41,505 bases of DNA from Rhizobium sp. Q54. GTDB lineage: Bacteria; Pseudomonadota; Alphaproteobacteria; UBA2966; CAIVPW01. The position numbers and the translations under genes were made by a program. Location of the stretch: assembly GCA_945889645.1 (NCBI GenBank), contig CAMDCA010000013.1, positions 1 through 41,505 of the forward strand. Direction: 5' to 3'. The notes below the pieces were generated by a model. The model saw nothing but the letters and a program-made list of their open reading frames with translations, was not told where the DNA came from and searched no databases. Shown piece by piece: positions 16,069 through 24,297 of the stretch (within the stretch, counting starts at the first letter, position 1; the number at the start of each line of letters is the position of its first letter).

Positions 16069-16188
16069 GTGTCGGGAGCGGAAATTCTCGACGTCGTGCG
16101 AGCAGCGCGCATCGTCGTGCGGGTGGCGCGCATGAAGGAAGTGCGGAGCCAGGCACTGGCCACGGTGGTGAACGATGTCTGGCGCTGA
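16069..16188 (+). CDS. 39-aa ORF carrying a second copy of the FliQ N-terminus
   Basis: Starting at GTG 16069, two bases after the fliE stop, an open frame runs 39 codons and ends at 16186-16188, 14 bases inside fliQ. Its first nine residues, SGAEILDV after the start, are nearly those of FliQ (SGAEVLDV). The first 27 bases match the fliQ start in 22 positions, and three of the five changes are synonymous. The rest (ARIVVRVARMKEVRSQALAT) is basic and unlike FliQ. It may be a leader peptide that couples fliE and fliQ translation, or the scar of a partial duplication. Expression is not shown by the sequence. Confidence 0.4.
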   Translation: MSGAEILDVVRAARIVVRVARMKEVRSQALATVVNDVWR

Positions 16189-16441
16189 AGTTCTCGACGT
16201 CGCCCGCGATGCAGTCTTCGTGCTGCTGCGCGTGTCCGGCCCGCTGATGCTGATCGCGCTGGCGACCGGCATGGTGGTGGCGTTGATCCAGGCCGTCACG
16301 CAGATCCAGGAAATGACCTTGACCTTCGTGCCGAAGATCCTGGCGCTGTTTGCCGCGCTGCTGCTGCTGCTGCCGTTCATGTCACTGTCGCTGGGCGCGT
16401 TCATGGAACGCGTCGCCGATCAGATCGCTTCGCTGCCCTAG
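16175..16441 (+). CDS. fliQ: Flagellar type III export gate protein FliQ
   Basis: FliQ is a small two-helix membrane component of the export gate. The 88-aa protein has helices at about residues 15-38 and 50-73, with the family block ALIQAVTQIQEMTLTFVPKI between them. The length is typical. Its start overlaps the end of the duplicated small ORF by 14 bases. Confidence 0.97.
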   Translation: MSGAEVLDVARDAVFVLLRVSGPLMLIALATGMVVALIQAVTQIQEMTLTFVPKILALFAALLLLLPFMSLSLGAFMERVADQIASLP

Positions 16442-16460
16442 ATCTGACGCAGCGCCCGTC

Positions 16461-17225
16461 ATGCTCTCGGAACTCCTGACCACGGGCGTCTTCACGTTCA
16501 TGCTGCTGTTCGTGCGCATTGGCACGGCTATCATGGTTCTGCCGGGCTTCGGCGAGCAGTACGTCCCGACCAGCGTGCGTCTCGGCATCGCCATCGCCAT
16601 CACCCTGGCGTTGGCGCCGGTGGTCGGCCCGACCATTCCGATCGAACCGAGCCAGCCGCTGTCGCTGGCACTGCTGATCGGCGCGGAAATGGCGATCGGT
16701 TTGCTGATCGGCGGCGTGGCGCGCATCATTATGAGCGCGTTGCACGTCGCCGGCACCATCATCGCCTTCAAGTCCGGACTGGCCTACGCCCTGACCATCG
16801 ACCCGGCGCAGGGCGTGCAGGGTGCCCTGATCGCGAGCTTCCTGTCCTTCGTCGGCGTGGTGGTGATCTTCGCCACCGACATGCACTATCTGCTGCTGGC
16901 CGCGATCGCCGACTCGTACACGCTGTTCACCCCCGGCGCCTATCCGCCGCTCGGCGATTTCACCCAGTTCGCGGTCGAGGTCTCAAGCGCCGCGTTCCGC
17001 ATGGGCGTCCAGTTGTCGGCACCGTTTATCGTCTTCGCCATGGTGGTCAACATCGGCCTCGGCGTTCTGGCGCGCATCATGCCGGCACTGCCGATTTTCT
17101 TCGTCATCGTGCCGTTGCAGATCTGGGTGGGGTTCCTGCTGCTCGGCCTGACGTTGTCGGGCATCGTCGAGTTCCACACCTCGTACTTCGAGGAGCGCAT
17201 GATCGAGCTCCTCTCGCCGGTCTAG
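16461..17225 (+). CDS. fliR: Flagellar type III export gate protein FliR
   Basis: FliR completes the FliPQR export gate. From ATG 16461 the protein is 254 aa, with about six transmembrane helices. Recognisable blocks are FVRIGTAIMVLPGFGEQYVP, GAEMAIGLLIGGVARIIMSA and MPALPIFFVIVPLQIWVGF. The start is 19 bases after the fliQ stop; a frame extension back to 16350 lies inside fliQ and is rejected. Confidence 0.96.
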   Translation: MLSELLTTGVFTFMLLFVRIGTAIMVLPGFGEQYVPTSVRLGIAIAITLALAPVVGPTIPIEPSQPLSLALLIGAEMAIGLLIGGVARIIMSALHVAGTIIAFKSGLAYALTIDPAQGVQGALIASFLSFVGVVVIFATDMHYLLLAAIADSYTLFTPGAYPPLGDFTQFAVEVSSAAFRMGVQLSAPFIVFAMVVNIGLGVLARIMPALPIFFVIVPLQIWVGFLLLGLTLSGIVEFHTSYFEERMIELLSPV

Positions 17226-17240
17226 GGAGGGCATCGCCCC

Positions 17241-18431
17241 ATGGCCGACGACGATCAATCAAACAAGACAGAAGACCCTACACAACGAAAACTCGACGAC
17301 GCCCACAGTAAGGGCAATGTCGTTCGGTCTACGGAAGTCAACCACTGGGCCATGATCGGCGCCAGCACGCTGGTCGTTGCCAGCTTCGCCGGCTCGGTGA
17401 TGCACGCCGTCACGCGGGACATGATCCCGTTCCTGGAATCACCGCACCGGATTCCGCTCGACGGCGTTGCCGCCGGTCGGCTTCTGCACGTCGTCGGCCT
17501 CGAAATGGTAAAGGCGGTGGCCGCACCGATCGGCCTGTTGTTCCTCGCCGCCCTCGTCGCTGCGGCGGTGCAGCACCGTCCGGTGCTGGCATGGGACAAG
17601 CTGGCGCCGAATTTCAGCCACTTATCGCCGCTCAAGGGCCTGAAGCAGAAGTTCTCGCTGCACACTACCGTCGAGCTGGTGAAGGACTTGCTCAAGCTCG
17701 CGGTCGTCGGCGGCGTGGTGATGCTCATCATCTGGCCGGACCGCGACAAGCTGGTGCAGATCCACGCCGTCGAGCTGGGTGCGCTGCTGATCGTCATCCG
17801 CGGCATTGTGCTCAAGATGCTGGTCGCCATCGTCGCGGTGCTGACCCTAATCGCCGCCGCCGACTACCTGTACCAGTGGTGGGAGCACCAGAAGAACCTG
17901 CGCATGTCACAGCAAGACATCAGGGACGAGCACAAGGACACCGACGGCGATCCGCACGTAAAGGCACGCATCCGCCAGATTCGGCAGGAGCGGGCGCGCA
18001 AGCGCATGATGGCATCGGTGCCCCAGGCAACCGTCATCATCACCAACCCGACCCATTTCGCGGTTGCCTTGAAGTACAAGCCGGAGGAAAACATGAATGC
18101 GCCCCAGGTCGTGGCCAAGGGCGCCGACCTGCTGGCCAAGCGCATCCGCGAGATTGCGGAGGAAAACAAAGTGCCGATCATCGAGAATCCGCCGCTTGCC
18201 CGCGCGCTCTACGCCAGCGCCGAGATCGATCAGGAGATTCCGGTCGAGCACTATAAAGCGGTCGCCGAGGTCATCAGCTACGTGTTCCGCCTCAAGGGCC
18301 GGGGACGTAAGGCAGCGGCGGCATCCAAGCCCGCCGGCGCCGAGCCGCAGCCCCGCGTGAAGAGCGGCAAGGCGCCGGGCGCCCCAGGCAACGCGCCGAA
18401 GAGCACGAGGGCGAAACCGACCCTGCAATGA
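17241..18431 (+). CDS. flhB: Flagellar export substrate-specificity switch FlhB
   Basis: FlhB controls the switch from rod/hook to filament export. The 396-aa protein has a hydrophilic start (DKTEDPT-like NKTEDPTQRKLDDAHSKGNV), four membrane helices, and the cytoplasmic autocleavage site NPTH at residues 269-272, the same position as in E. coli. The C-terminal tail (after about residue 355) is Lys/Ala/Pro-rich, longer than in enterics and poorly conserved. It lies 15 bases after fliR, and its stop codon overlaps the cckA start (ATGA at 18428-18431). Confidence 0.97.
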   Translation: MADDDQSNKTEDPTQRKLDDAHSKGNVVRSTEVNHWAMIGASTLVVASFAGSVMHAVTRDMIPFLESPHRIPLDGVAAGRLLHVVGLEMVKAVAAPIGLLFLAALVAAAVQHRPVLAWDKLAPNFSHLSPLKGLKQKFSLHTTVELVKDLLKLAVVGGVVMLIIWPDRDKLVQIHAVELGALLIVIRGIVLKMLVAIVAVLTLIAAADYLYQWWEHQKNLRMSQQDIRDEHKDTDGDPHVKARIRQIRQERARKRMMASVPQATVIITNPTHFAVALKYKPEENMNAPQVVAKGADLLAKRIREIAEENKVPIIENPPLARALYASAEIDQEIPVEHYKAVAEVISYVFRLKGRGRKAAAASKPAGAEPQPRVKSGKAPGAPGNAPKSTRAKPTLQ

Positions 18432-20899
18432 GGGCGCCGGACCTCTCGGCTGGGCGCAGCCTGGCGAAGCCGCGGACCCTGACCGCCCGCCAGGCGCGCG
18501 CGCGCAGCGATCGCATTCTTCTGTATTCCATCGGCGGGTCTGTGCTGGTCATTGCCGGTCCGGCGGTGGCCCTGGGCGCGCCGACGTGGATCGTGCCGGT
18601 GCTGCTGGTCGTCGCCGCCGCGGTTGGCCTCGGCCTCAAGTTCGGCGGCCTCAAGATTCTCTCCCTGCGCCGCGCAATGCGCTCGGCCATGGTGGACGAC
18701 GTCGATGGCCGCGTCGTCACCGGCCCCGAAGGCGAGGTCCTGTTCACCAACGCGGCGTTCCAAGACCTGGCCGGCGGCGGCAGTCTTGCTACGGCCGTCG
18801 GCGGGGACGAGGAAGCCATCACCCGCCTGGCCCGCATGGCGGCGCGTGCCGCGAACTCGGCCACGTCGCGCGAAGACTTCGCCGTGCCGCTCAAGACCGG
18901 CGGCCGCCGCTGGCTGGGCATCGTCGCCTACCCCCTGCCCGGCGTGCCGGGGGCGATCGCCTGGACGGTGGCCGACGTCACCTCCCAGCGCGAGCTGGCC
19001 CACGCCGCGCGCGAAGAACTCTCGCGCCTCGCCGACTTCTTCGACCACGCTCCGGTCGGCCTGTTCTCGGTGGACCACCAGGGCCGCTTCCGCCTGGTGA
19101 ACGACGTGCTGGCGCGCTGGCTGGAGCAGGACCCCGAGACCATGGTCACCGCCGGCCGCCGCCTGGCCGAGTTTGTCGCCCCCGCCGTGGTGCCGGGATC
19201 GGCCACGCTGCCCGACACCTGGTCGGGCTCGTGGGAAGGCGAGGTCCGCCTGGTGTCGCCGAGCGGCGCTTCGCGGCCGGTCTACATCAGCCAGGAATCC
19301 GCCACTGACCGCGAAGGCGTGCCGACCTACACCCGCGGCCTGGCACGCGACCTGTCGGAGGAGCGCGCGCTGCAGGAGCGCCTGCGCCGCACCCAGGAAG
19401 CGTTGCTGCGCTTCTTCGACGTCGCTCCGGTCGGCATCGTCATGGTGGACGCCGCTGGCGACGTGGTCGAAACCAATCCCGCCTTCCGCGCCATGACCGG
19501 CGCGCCCGAAGACTCGGCGCTGACGTTGCTCGACCTCATCGCCCAGCAGGACCGGGAGCGCGTGCGCGGCCTGATGGCGCGCGCACGCACCGGCGAGTCC
19601 GATGCACTGCCGCTCGAAGTGCGCCTCGCTGGATCCAATCCGCGCATAACCCAGGTCCACGTGCGCGGTCCCGGCGAGGGCGACGAGGGCGATCTCATCG
19701 TCTACATCGTCGATCAGACCGAGCAGAAGAATCTCGAGCTGCAGTTCGCTCAGTCGCAGAAGATGCAGGCGGTCGGCCAGCTTGCCGGTGGCATCGCTCA
19801 CGACTTCAACAATCTGCTGACCGCCATCATCGGCTATTCGGACCTGCTGCTGCAGCACCACCAGCCCGGCGACCGCTCGTTCGCCGACATCATGCAGATC
19901 AAGCAGAACGCCAACCGCGCGGCCAACCTGGTGCGCCAGCTGTTGGCGTTCTCACGCCGCCAGACGTTGAACCCGTCCACCCTCGACCTCACCGACGTTC
20001 TCGCCGAGCTTGCCAACCTGGTGCGGCGCCTGATCGGCGAGAAGATCGACCTGAAGGTGGTGCATGGCCGCGACCTGTGGCCGGTGCGCGTCGATCAGGG
20101 CCAGCTCGAACAGGTGATCGTCAACCTCGCCGTCAACGCGCGCGACGCCATGCCCGAGGGTGGCAGCCTCACCGTGCGCACCGCCAACGCCGACCTGGGT
20201 CAGGAGACCCAGAAGGCCGGCTTCGAGACCATGCCGCCGGGCGAGTACGTGCTTGTCGAAGTGTCCGACTCCGGCGTCGGCATTCCTGAGGAAAATCTGG
20301 TCAAGATCTTCGAGCCGTTCTTCACCACCAAGCGGGTGGGGCAGGGCACTGGCCTCGGGCTATCCACCGTGTACGGCATCATCAAGCAGACCGGCGGCTT
20401 CGTCTTCCCGTCGAGCCAGATCGGCAAGGGCGCGACCTTCCGCATCTACCTGCCGCGCCACGACACCCCGCCCGAGGTGCATCACAAGCCCGCGGCCGAC
20501 ACCCGTTCGGCCCGCGACCTGACCGGTACCGGTGTCGTCCTGCTGGTCGAGGACGAGGCGCCCGTGCGCCGGTTCGCCGCCCGCGCGCTGGAGAACAAGG
20601 GCTACACCGTGCTACCGGCCGAATCGGCCGAAGAAGCGCTTGGCCTGTTGAAGCAGCACGTAGGCCCCATCGACCTCATCATTACCGACGTGGTGATGCC
20701 CGGCATGGACGGCCCGACGCTGGTCGCCGCGGCCCGCAAGACGCGCCCCGAAATGCGCGTCATCTTCATCTCCGGCTACGCCGAAGAAGTGTTCGCCCAC
20801 TCCCTCGACCCCAACACTAAGTTCACCTTCCTGCCCAAGCCGTTCTCGCTCAAGGAACTTGCCGGCCGCGTGAAGGAAGTGATGAGCGAGGGGGCGTAG
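18428..20899 (+). CDS. cckA: Cell-cycle hybrid histidine kinase CckA
   Basis: CckA phosphorylates ChpT, which passes phosphate to CtrA and CpdR, and so controls cell cycle and motility in alphaproteobacteria. The 823-aa protein has two N-terminal membrane helices (about residues 30-80), PAS-like regions near 85-190, 196-300 and 325-440, and a HisKA domain with phospho-acceptor His458 in GGIAHDFNNLLTAIIGYS. The ATPase domain has the N box VNLAVNARDAMPEGG (about 562-576) and DSGVGIP (about 614). A C-terminal receiver has Asp754 in ITDVVMPGMDGP. The start overlaps the flhB stop by 4 bases, so it is translationally coupled to the flagellar export operon. Confidence 0.95.
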   Translation: MRAPDLSAGRSLAKPRTLTARQARARSDRILLYSIGGSVLVIAGPAVALGAPTWIVPVLLVVAAAVGLGLKFGGLKILSLRRAMRSAMVDDVDGRVVTGPEGEVLFTNAAFQDLAGGGSLATAVGGDEEAITRLARMAARAANSATSREDFAVPLKTGGRRWLGIVAYPLPGVPGAIAWTVADVTSQRELAHAAREELSRLADFFDHAPVGLFSVDHQGRFRLVNDVLARWLEQDPETMVTAGRRLAEFVAPAVVPGSATLPDTWSGSWEGEVRLVSPSGASRPVYISQESATDREGVPTYTRGLARDLSEERALQERLRRTQEALLRFFDVAPVGIVMVDAAGDVVETNPAFRAMTGAPEDSALTLLDLIAQQDRERVRGLMARARTGESDALPLEVRLAGSNPRITQVHVRGPGEGDEGDLIVYIVDQTEQKNLELQFAQSQKMQAVGQLAGGIAHDFNNLLTAIIGYSDLLLQHHQPGDRSFADIMQIKQNANRAANLVRQLLAFSRRQTLNPSTLDLTDVLAELANLVRRLIGEKIDLKVVHGRDLWPVRVDQGQLEQVIVNLAVNARDAMPEGGSLTVRTANADLGQETQKAGFETMPPGEYVLVEVSDSGVGIPEENLVKIFEPFFTTKRVGQGTGLGLSTVYGIIKQTGGFVFPSSQIGKGATFRIYLPRHDTPPEVHHKPAADTRSARDLTGTGVVLLVEDEAPVRRFAARALENKGYTVLPAESAEEALGLLKQHVGPIDLIITDVVMPGMDGPTLVAAARKTRPEMRVIFISGYAEEVFAHSLDPNTKFTFLPKPFSLKELAGRVKEVMSEGA

Positions 20900-21300
20900 T
20901 GCCAACGGCTTTGGTCATCGACGGCGTGGTCGATGTGGACCTTGTTGAGACGTGGCCGCTGGAAAATCGATGGGCGGTTGCGGGTCGACGTCATGGCCCG
21001 GATCAATGTTCCGACCAACGAACACAAGAGCGCTCGGGACAGTGTCATTCGTGATGCGGACGGTATCCTCGCTCCACTGCGCCTCATGTGGTTTCACTGC
21101 AGTCGCCTTGTAGAGGCGGAGATCGCAGGAATCGCCCATGCCTGGAAGATGCCGGGGCCAGTCCTGAATGGGGATCGAAGTTTGATACCCGCACCCAGTC
21201 GTCCGTATGGGCGGACTTGTTGATCGATTTCGTTCGGCAGGGAGATGCGAGACTTGAGGCCCTGACCGGCGCATCTCGGTGGAAGCCTCCGCTAGCGTAG
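20899..21300 (+). pseudogene. Unassigned region with possible decayed coding remnants
   Basis: No intact gene is convincing between cckA and rlmJ. On the plus strand a frame starting at GTG 20899 reads VPTALVIDGVVDVDLVETWP with high GC3 and then loses it. A second frame (about 20950-21170) continues KIDGRLRVDVMARINVPTNE onward. The first frame resumes at about 21210 as SSVWADLLIDFVRQGDARLE to a stop at 21298-21300. Two frameshifts would join these pieces into a protein of about 130 aa. The minus strand is also open. I do not recognise the product. Confidence 0.3.
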
Positions 21301-22161
21301 TGCTCGCTTCGTCAGGTCCTTCTCCCGCACCAGCCACGTCAGCGCGCTCGATCCCTTGGTCTGGGCCAGCGTCTCGTGCAGGAAGGGAAGGACGCGGGCG
21401 ATCTGCTCGTCGAACTTCCACGGCGGGTTGACCACCAGCATGCCGCAGCCGTTGAGACGATCGTCCACCACCGCTGGGTGCACGAACAGGTCGGCCGTCA
21501 GCGCTTCGGCCGGCGCGTTTTCCTTCACCCAGTCGAGGAACTCCCGCACCGGCGCGAGCCCCTTAATCGGGTACCACAAGGCAAAGGTGCCGGTCGGCCA
21601 GCGCCGCCATGCGTCTTTCAGCCCGCGCTGTAGCAGCGCGAATTCATCCTTCACTTCGAACGGTGGGTCGATCAGCACAAGCCCGCGGCGTTCTGCCGGC
21701 GGCAATAGGGCCTTGATGGCGGTGTAGCCATCGGTGGCCTGCACGCGCACCAAGGGGTCGCCCCTGAACTGGTCGGCGAGCGTCGCGGCGTCGTCCGCGT
21801 GCAACTCGGCCAGCACCAGGCGGTCGGTGGGTCGCATCAGCGCGCGCACCAAGCGTGGCGATCCGGGGTACCAGCGCAGCGCTCCGTGCGGCTGGCCCTT
21901 GTTGAACGCCTTCACGACGCCCCAATACGGCCCAAGCTCGAACGGCACGACCTTGCCCGCCAGCCGCAGCACGCCCTCCGACGCCTCTGCCGTCTTGACG
22001 GCTTCTTCGGCGGTGAGGTCGTAACGCCCGATGCCGGCATGCGTGTCGAGCACGAAGAACGGCGTGTCCTTGCGCTTCAGCGCTTCGATCAACAGCGCGA
22101 TGATTGTGTGCTTCATCACGTCCGTGAAGCCGCCGGCGTGATACGCATGACGATAGTTCAC
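21292..22161 (-). CDS. rlmJ: 23S rRNA (adenine(2030)-N6)-methyltransferase RlmJ
   Basis: RlmJ methylates A2030 of 23S rRNA using S-adenosylmethionine. From GTG 22161 the protein is 289 aa, close to the E. coli 280 aa. It opens with the family signature VNYRHAYHAGGFTDVMKHTI. Other family blocks are DTHAGIGRYDL (SAM-binding loop) and the N6-adenine catalytic motif DPPF within GLVLIDPPFEVKDEF. The open frame extends upstream to 22389 but without family similarity, so GTG is the better start. The stop overlaps the end of the unassigned region on the other strand. Confidence 0.94.
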   Translation of the reverse strand: MNYRHAYHAGGFTDVMKHTIIALLIEALKRKDTPFFVLDTHAGIGRYDLTAEEAVKTAEASEGVLRLAGKVVPFELGPYWGVVKAFNKGQPHGALRWYPGSPRLVRALMRPTDRLVLAELHADDAATLADQFRGDPLVRVQATDGYTAIKALLPPAERRGLVLIDPPFEVKDEFALLQRGLKDAWRRWPTGTFALWYPIKGLAPVREFLDWVKENAPAEALTADLFVHPAVVDDRLNGCGMLVVNPPWKFDEQIARVLPFLHETLAQTKGSSALTWLVREKDLTKRALR

Positions 22162-22196
22162 GAGGCCCCACCGGAGGTTCTTGTTGCGCCCTCGCG

Positions 22197-22588
22197 GCGC
22201 GACGATTGTTCGCCGATCACACCGCGCTCCCGGCTCAGGTGAATCACTGCTGGTTGAGGAACACGGCACGGCCGCACACGCCGCAGGAGTACCTCTGGGT
22301 GGGCGCGCATCGGTCGATAAAGCAGCAGCATCCGAGCCTCGACGCAATCGAACTGAACACGACCCGCTTGAGCCTGTGCACGTTGGCACCGCCGGCTGCC
22401 GCCGAGGTCGCCGCCCCCATTACGCCTGCCGAGCACCGCTACATCAACTGGGATGCGTGACCCACTGCCATTCGGGCGTGGGGCATCACTGGCTGTCCAT
22501 GGGCGAACGCGGCGCCCGGCTTGGCGGCGGGTCCATCTCGCTGTACCGCGCCGAGCGGCCGGTTGGCGCGCGCACCGGACTCAACTGA
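22197..22588 (+). pseudogene. Frameshifted unknown gene before the GNAT gene
   Basis: Two frames with about 85 percent GC3 join end to end. The first (from about TTG 22206) reads through HTPQEYLWVGAHRSIKQQHP and HRYINWDA, then stops at 22458-22460. The second, shifted by one base near 22455, reads VTHCHSGVGHHWLSMGERGA and ends GARTGLN at 22586-22588. That stop shares its A with the next ATG (TGATG), a common form of translational coupling, which supports the plus strand as coding. The repaired product would be about 125 aa. Several Cys and His residues are present but no known motif. The start codon is uncertain. It may be a real frameshift or a sequencing indel. Confidence 0.5.
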
Positions 22589-23259
22589 TGCCTGTCGTCG
22601 CCCCCTTGCTGCCGAGCCACGACTTCCGCGCCGTCATGCTGCGGTCCGAGCGCATGCTGCTGCGCTCGTTCGTGCCGGGCGACGCTCCCGAAATCTTCAT
22701 GAACGCCCTGCCGGCGATCTCGCACTACATGAATTGGGCCGCATCGCCGTCGCTCGAGTCATTCGAGACAGTGTGGCGCGCCTGGCTGGCGGACCTGGCC
22801 GAGGGGCGCGAGGCGACGCTGGTGGCGCGCTGCGCCGAGTCGCTCGAGTTTCTCGGCATTGCCGGGCTGCATTTCAATGTGCGCGGCGAGGCCGAAGCCG
22901 GAGTCTGGATCAAGGATCCGGCCCGGGGCCAAGGCCATGGCGCCGAGGCCGTCGCAGCGATTGTCGCTTGGGCGTGCCAGACCCTCGGATTGGAGGCCGT
23001 ACTATTCGCCGCGGTGGAATCCAACACCGCGAGCCGCCGCATCGCCGAAGTTCTGGGCGGCGTGCCGGTCGGCCGTCCCGCCCAGCACCATCCCAGCGGG
23101 CCGAGTACGGCCATGGTCGTCTACCGCATCCCTGGGGCCCCGCGCGCGGGTGTTGCAAGCGTCGCGCCCGCGGCGCTCCAGGGCGCTCCAGCGCGCTCCA
23201 GCGCGCGTCCCGGACGACGCCGAGCGCGGGGACGAGTAGGTAGCGAAGCGTTGGGGTGA
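22588..23259 (+). CDS. GNAT-family N-acetyltransferase (RimJ/RimL-like)
   Basis: A 223-aa acetyltransferase of the Acetyltransf_3 type. It has the opening LRSERMLLRSFVPGDAPEIF, the acetyl-CoA binding loop ARGQGHGAEAV (about residues 112-122) and the helix segment ESNTASRRIAEVLGGV. The family normally ends soon after the beta strand MVVYRIPG (about residue 180). Here an Arg/Ala-rich tail of about 40 residues follows, encoded across a direct decamer repeat at 23171-23200. The substrate cannot be deduced. Its start is coupled to the preceding broken gene. Confidence 0.88.
   Translation: MPVVAPLLPSHDFRAVMLRSERMLLRSFVPGDAPEIFMNALPAISHYMNWAASPSLESFETVWRAWLADLAEGREATLVARCAESLEFLGIAGLHFNVRGEAEAGVWIKDPARGQGHGAEAVAAIVAWACQTLGLEAVLFAAVESNTASRRIAEVLGGVPVGRPAQHHPSGPSTAMVVYRIPGAPRAGVASVAPAALQGAPARSSARPGRRRARGRVGSEALG
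23171..23200 (+). repeat. Three tandem decamers in the tail of the GNAT gene
   Basis: The unit SGCGCTCCA with one variable base occurs three times: CGGCGCTCCA, GGGCGCTCCA and GCGCGCTCCA. The unit length is not a multiple of three, so any gain or loss of a copy would shift the frame of the C-terminal tail. The alternative frames end about 20 bases earlier. Confidence 0.8.
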
Positions 23260-23275
23260 CCGCTATGGTGCGGCG

Positions 23276-23830
23276 GTGCGCGGCCGGACGCCCCAATACT
23301 TGCGTGGAACCGAAATCGTCACCGAGCGCCTGACGCTGAAGGCGTTCCAGGCAGCCGACGCGGCCACAGTGTTCAGCGCCATCGACCCGACCCTGGCACG
23401 CTTTATGGTCTGGGATCCGCCCTCATCCAACGAGGCGTTCAGCACCACCGCCCAGGATTGGGAGGCGCGCATCGCTGCGGGCACCGATCTGCCGCTGACC
23501 ATCCGCGTCACTGCCACGGGCGACTTCCTCGGCATGGCAACCTTGCAGAGCATCGACACCGCTGCGCCGCGCATGGGCGTGTGGATGCGCGAGGGTGCTC
23601 AGGGCAAGGGCTATGGCCGCGAGGCCGCGCGCGCCGCGCTCGACTGGATCGGCACGACCCTCGGCGTCGAAGCCGTGCATTGCCCGGTGGTCGCGGGCGA
23701 CATTCCCAGCCGCCGCCTTGCTGAGGCGCTGGGTGGCGCCAAAGGCGAAACCACCGTCCACCGCAAGGCGACCGGCGTCGAATTGCGCGTCATGGACTTC
23801 CGCATTCCTGTCGCCGCCGCAAAGGCGTAA
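23276..23830 (+). CDS. Second GNAT-family N-acetyltransferase (RimJ/RimL-like)
   Basis: A 184-aa acetyltransferase beginning at GTG 23276. It has the typical opening IVTERLTLKAFQAADAATVF, the WxPP-like VWDPPSSNEAF, the acetyl-CoA loop AQGKGYGREAA (about residues 108-118) and IPSRRLAEALGGAK. It resembles the preceding GNAT protein in layout but is clearly divergent, so it is either an old duplication or an independent acquisition. It starts 16 bases after the first one. The substrate is unknown. Confidence 0.85.
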   Translation: MRGRTPQYLRGTEIVTERLTLKAFQAADAATVFSAIDPTLARFMVWDPPSSNEAFSTTAQDWEARIAAGTDLPLTIRVTATGDFLGMATLQSIDTAAPRMGVWMREGAQGKGYGREAARAALDWIGTTLGVEAVHCPVVAGDIPSRRLAEALGGAKGETTVHRKATGVELRVMDFRIPVAAAKA

Positions 23831-23837
23831 GTCACCC

Positions 23838-24269
23838 GTGAGCCTCGGAAGCGATCGCATCCGCGGCGTCGATCCCAAGGTGCTGCGCAGCGTGCGCATC
23901 TTCCTGGTGGTGTGGCTGGCGATGAGCGGGATCGTCGTCTACGAGATCGCCGACGGCATCGTTGCGTGGCAGGAGACAGCGGTCGGCGTTCTCGCCGGCA
24001 TTGGCGTCGGCATCGTCTCGGCGCGCATGACCAAGCTCGAGTGGGACGACAAGAACGCCCGCGTCACCGGCCGCTGGGACTGGATCGGCGTTGTCATCCT
24101 GGCCGTCTATGTCGGCCTGATCTTTGCTCGCAGTTGGATCGTCGGCCACTGGGTCGATGGTCCCGCTGTCACCGCCGTCGGCCTGGCGATCGTCGCGGGT
24201 TCGATGATCGGACGCATTCTCGGCACGGTGCACGGCATTCGCGCCGTCACCCGTGCCGCCGGGATGTAA
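23838..24269 (+). CDS. Small four-helix membrane protein, function unknown
   Basis: A 143-aa protein starting at GTG 23838, 7 bases after the GNAT stop. About four hydrophobic helices are visible: FLVVWLAMSGIVVYEIADGI, TAVGVLAGIGVGIVSARMT, WIGVVILAVYVGLIFARSWI and PAVTAVGLAIVAGSMIGRIL. A soluble strand WDDKNARVTGRWDW lies between helices 2 and 3. The layout is somewhat like CcdC-type membrane proteins, but I cannot confirm it. High GC3 and tight spacing support a real gene. Confidence 0.7.
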   Translation: MSLGSDRIRGVDPKVLRSVRIFLVVWLAMSGIVVYEIADGIVAWQETAVGVLAGIGVGIVSARMTKLEWDDKNARVTGRWDWIGVVILAVYVGLIFARSWIVGHWVDGPAVTAVGLAIVAGSMIGRILGTVHGIRAVTRAAGM

Positions 24270-24297
24270 GGGCCCGAGTTGTCCGACTGCTACCGGC

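Noticed and set aside
18278-19861. Minus-strand open frame of 527 codons opposite cckA
   Set aside because: cckA is unmistakable on the plus strand; the antisense frame is a result of high GC content.
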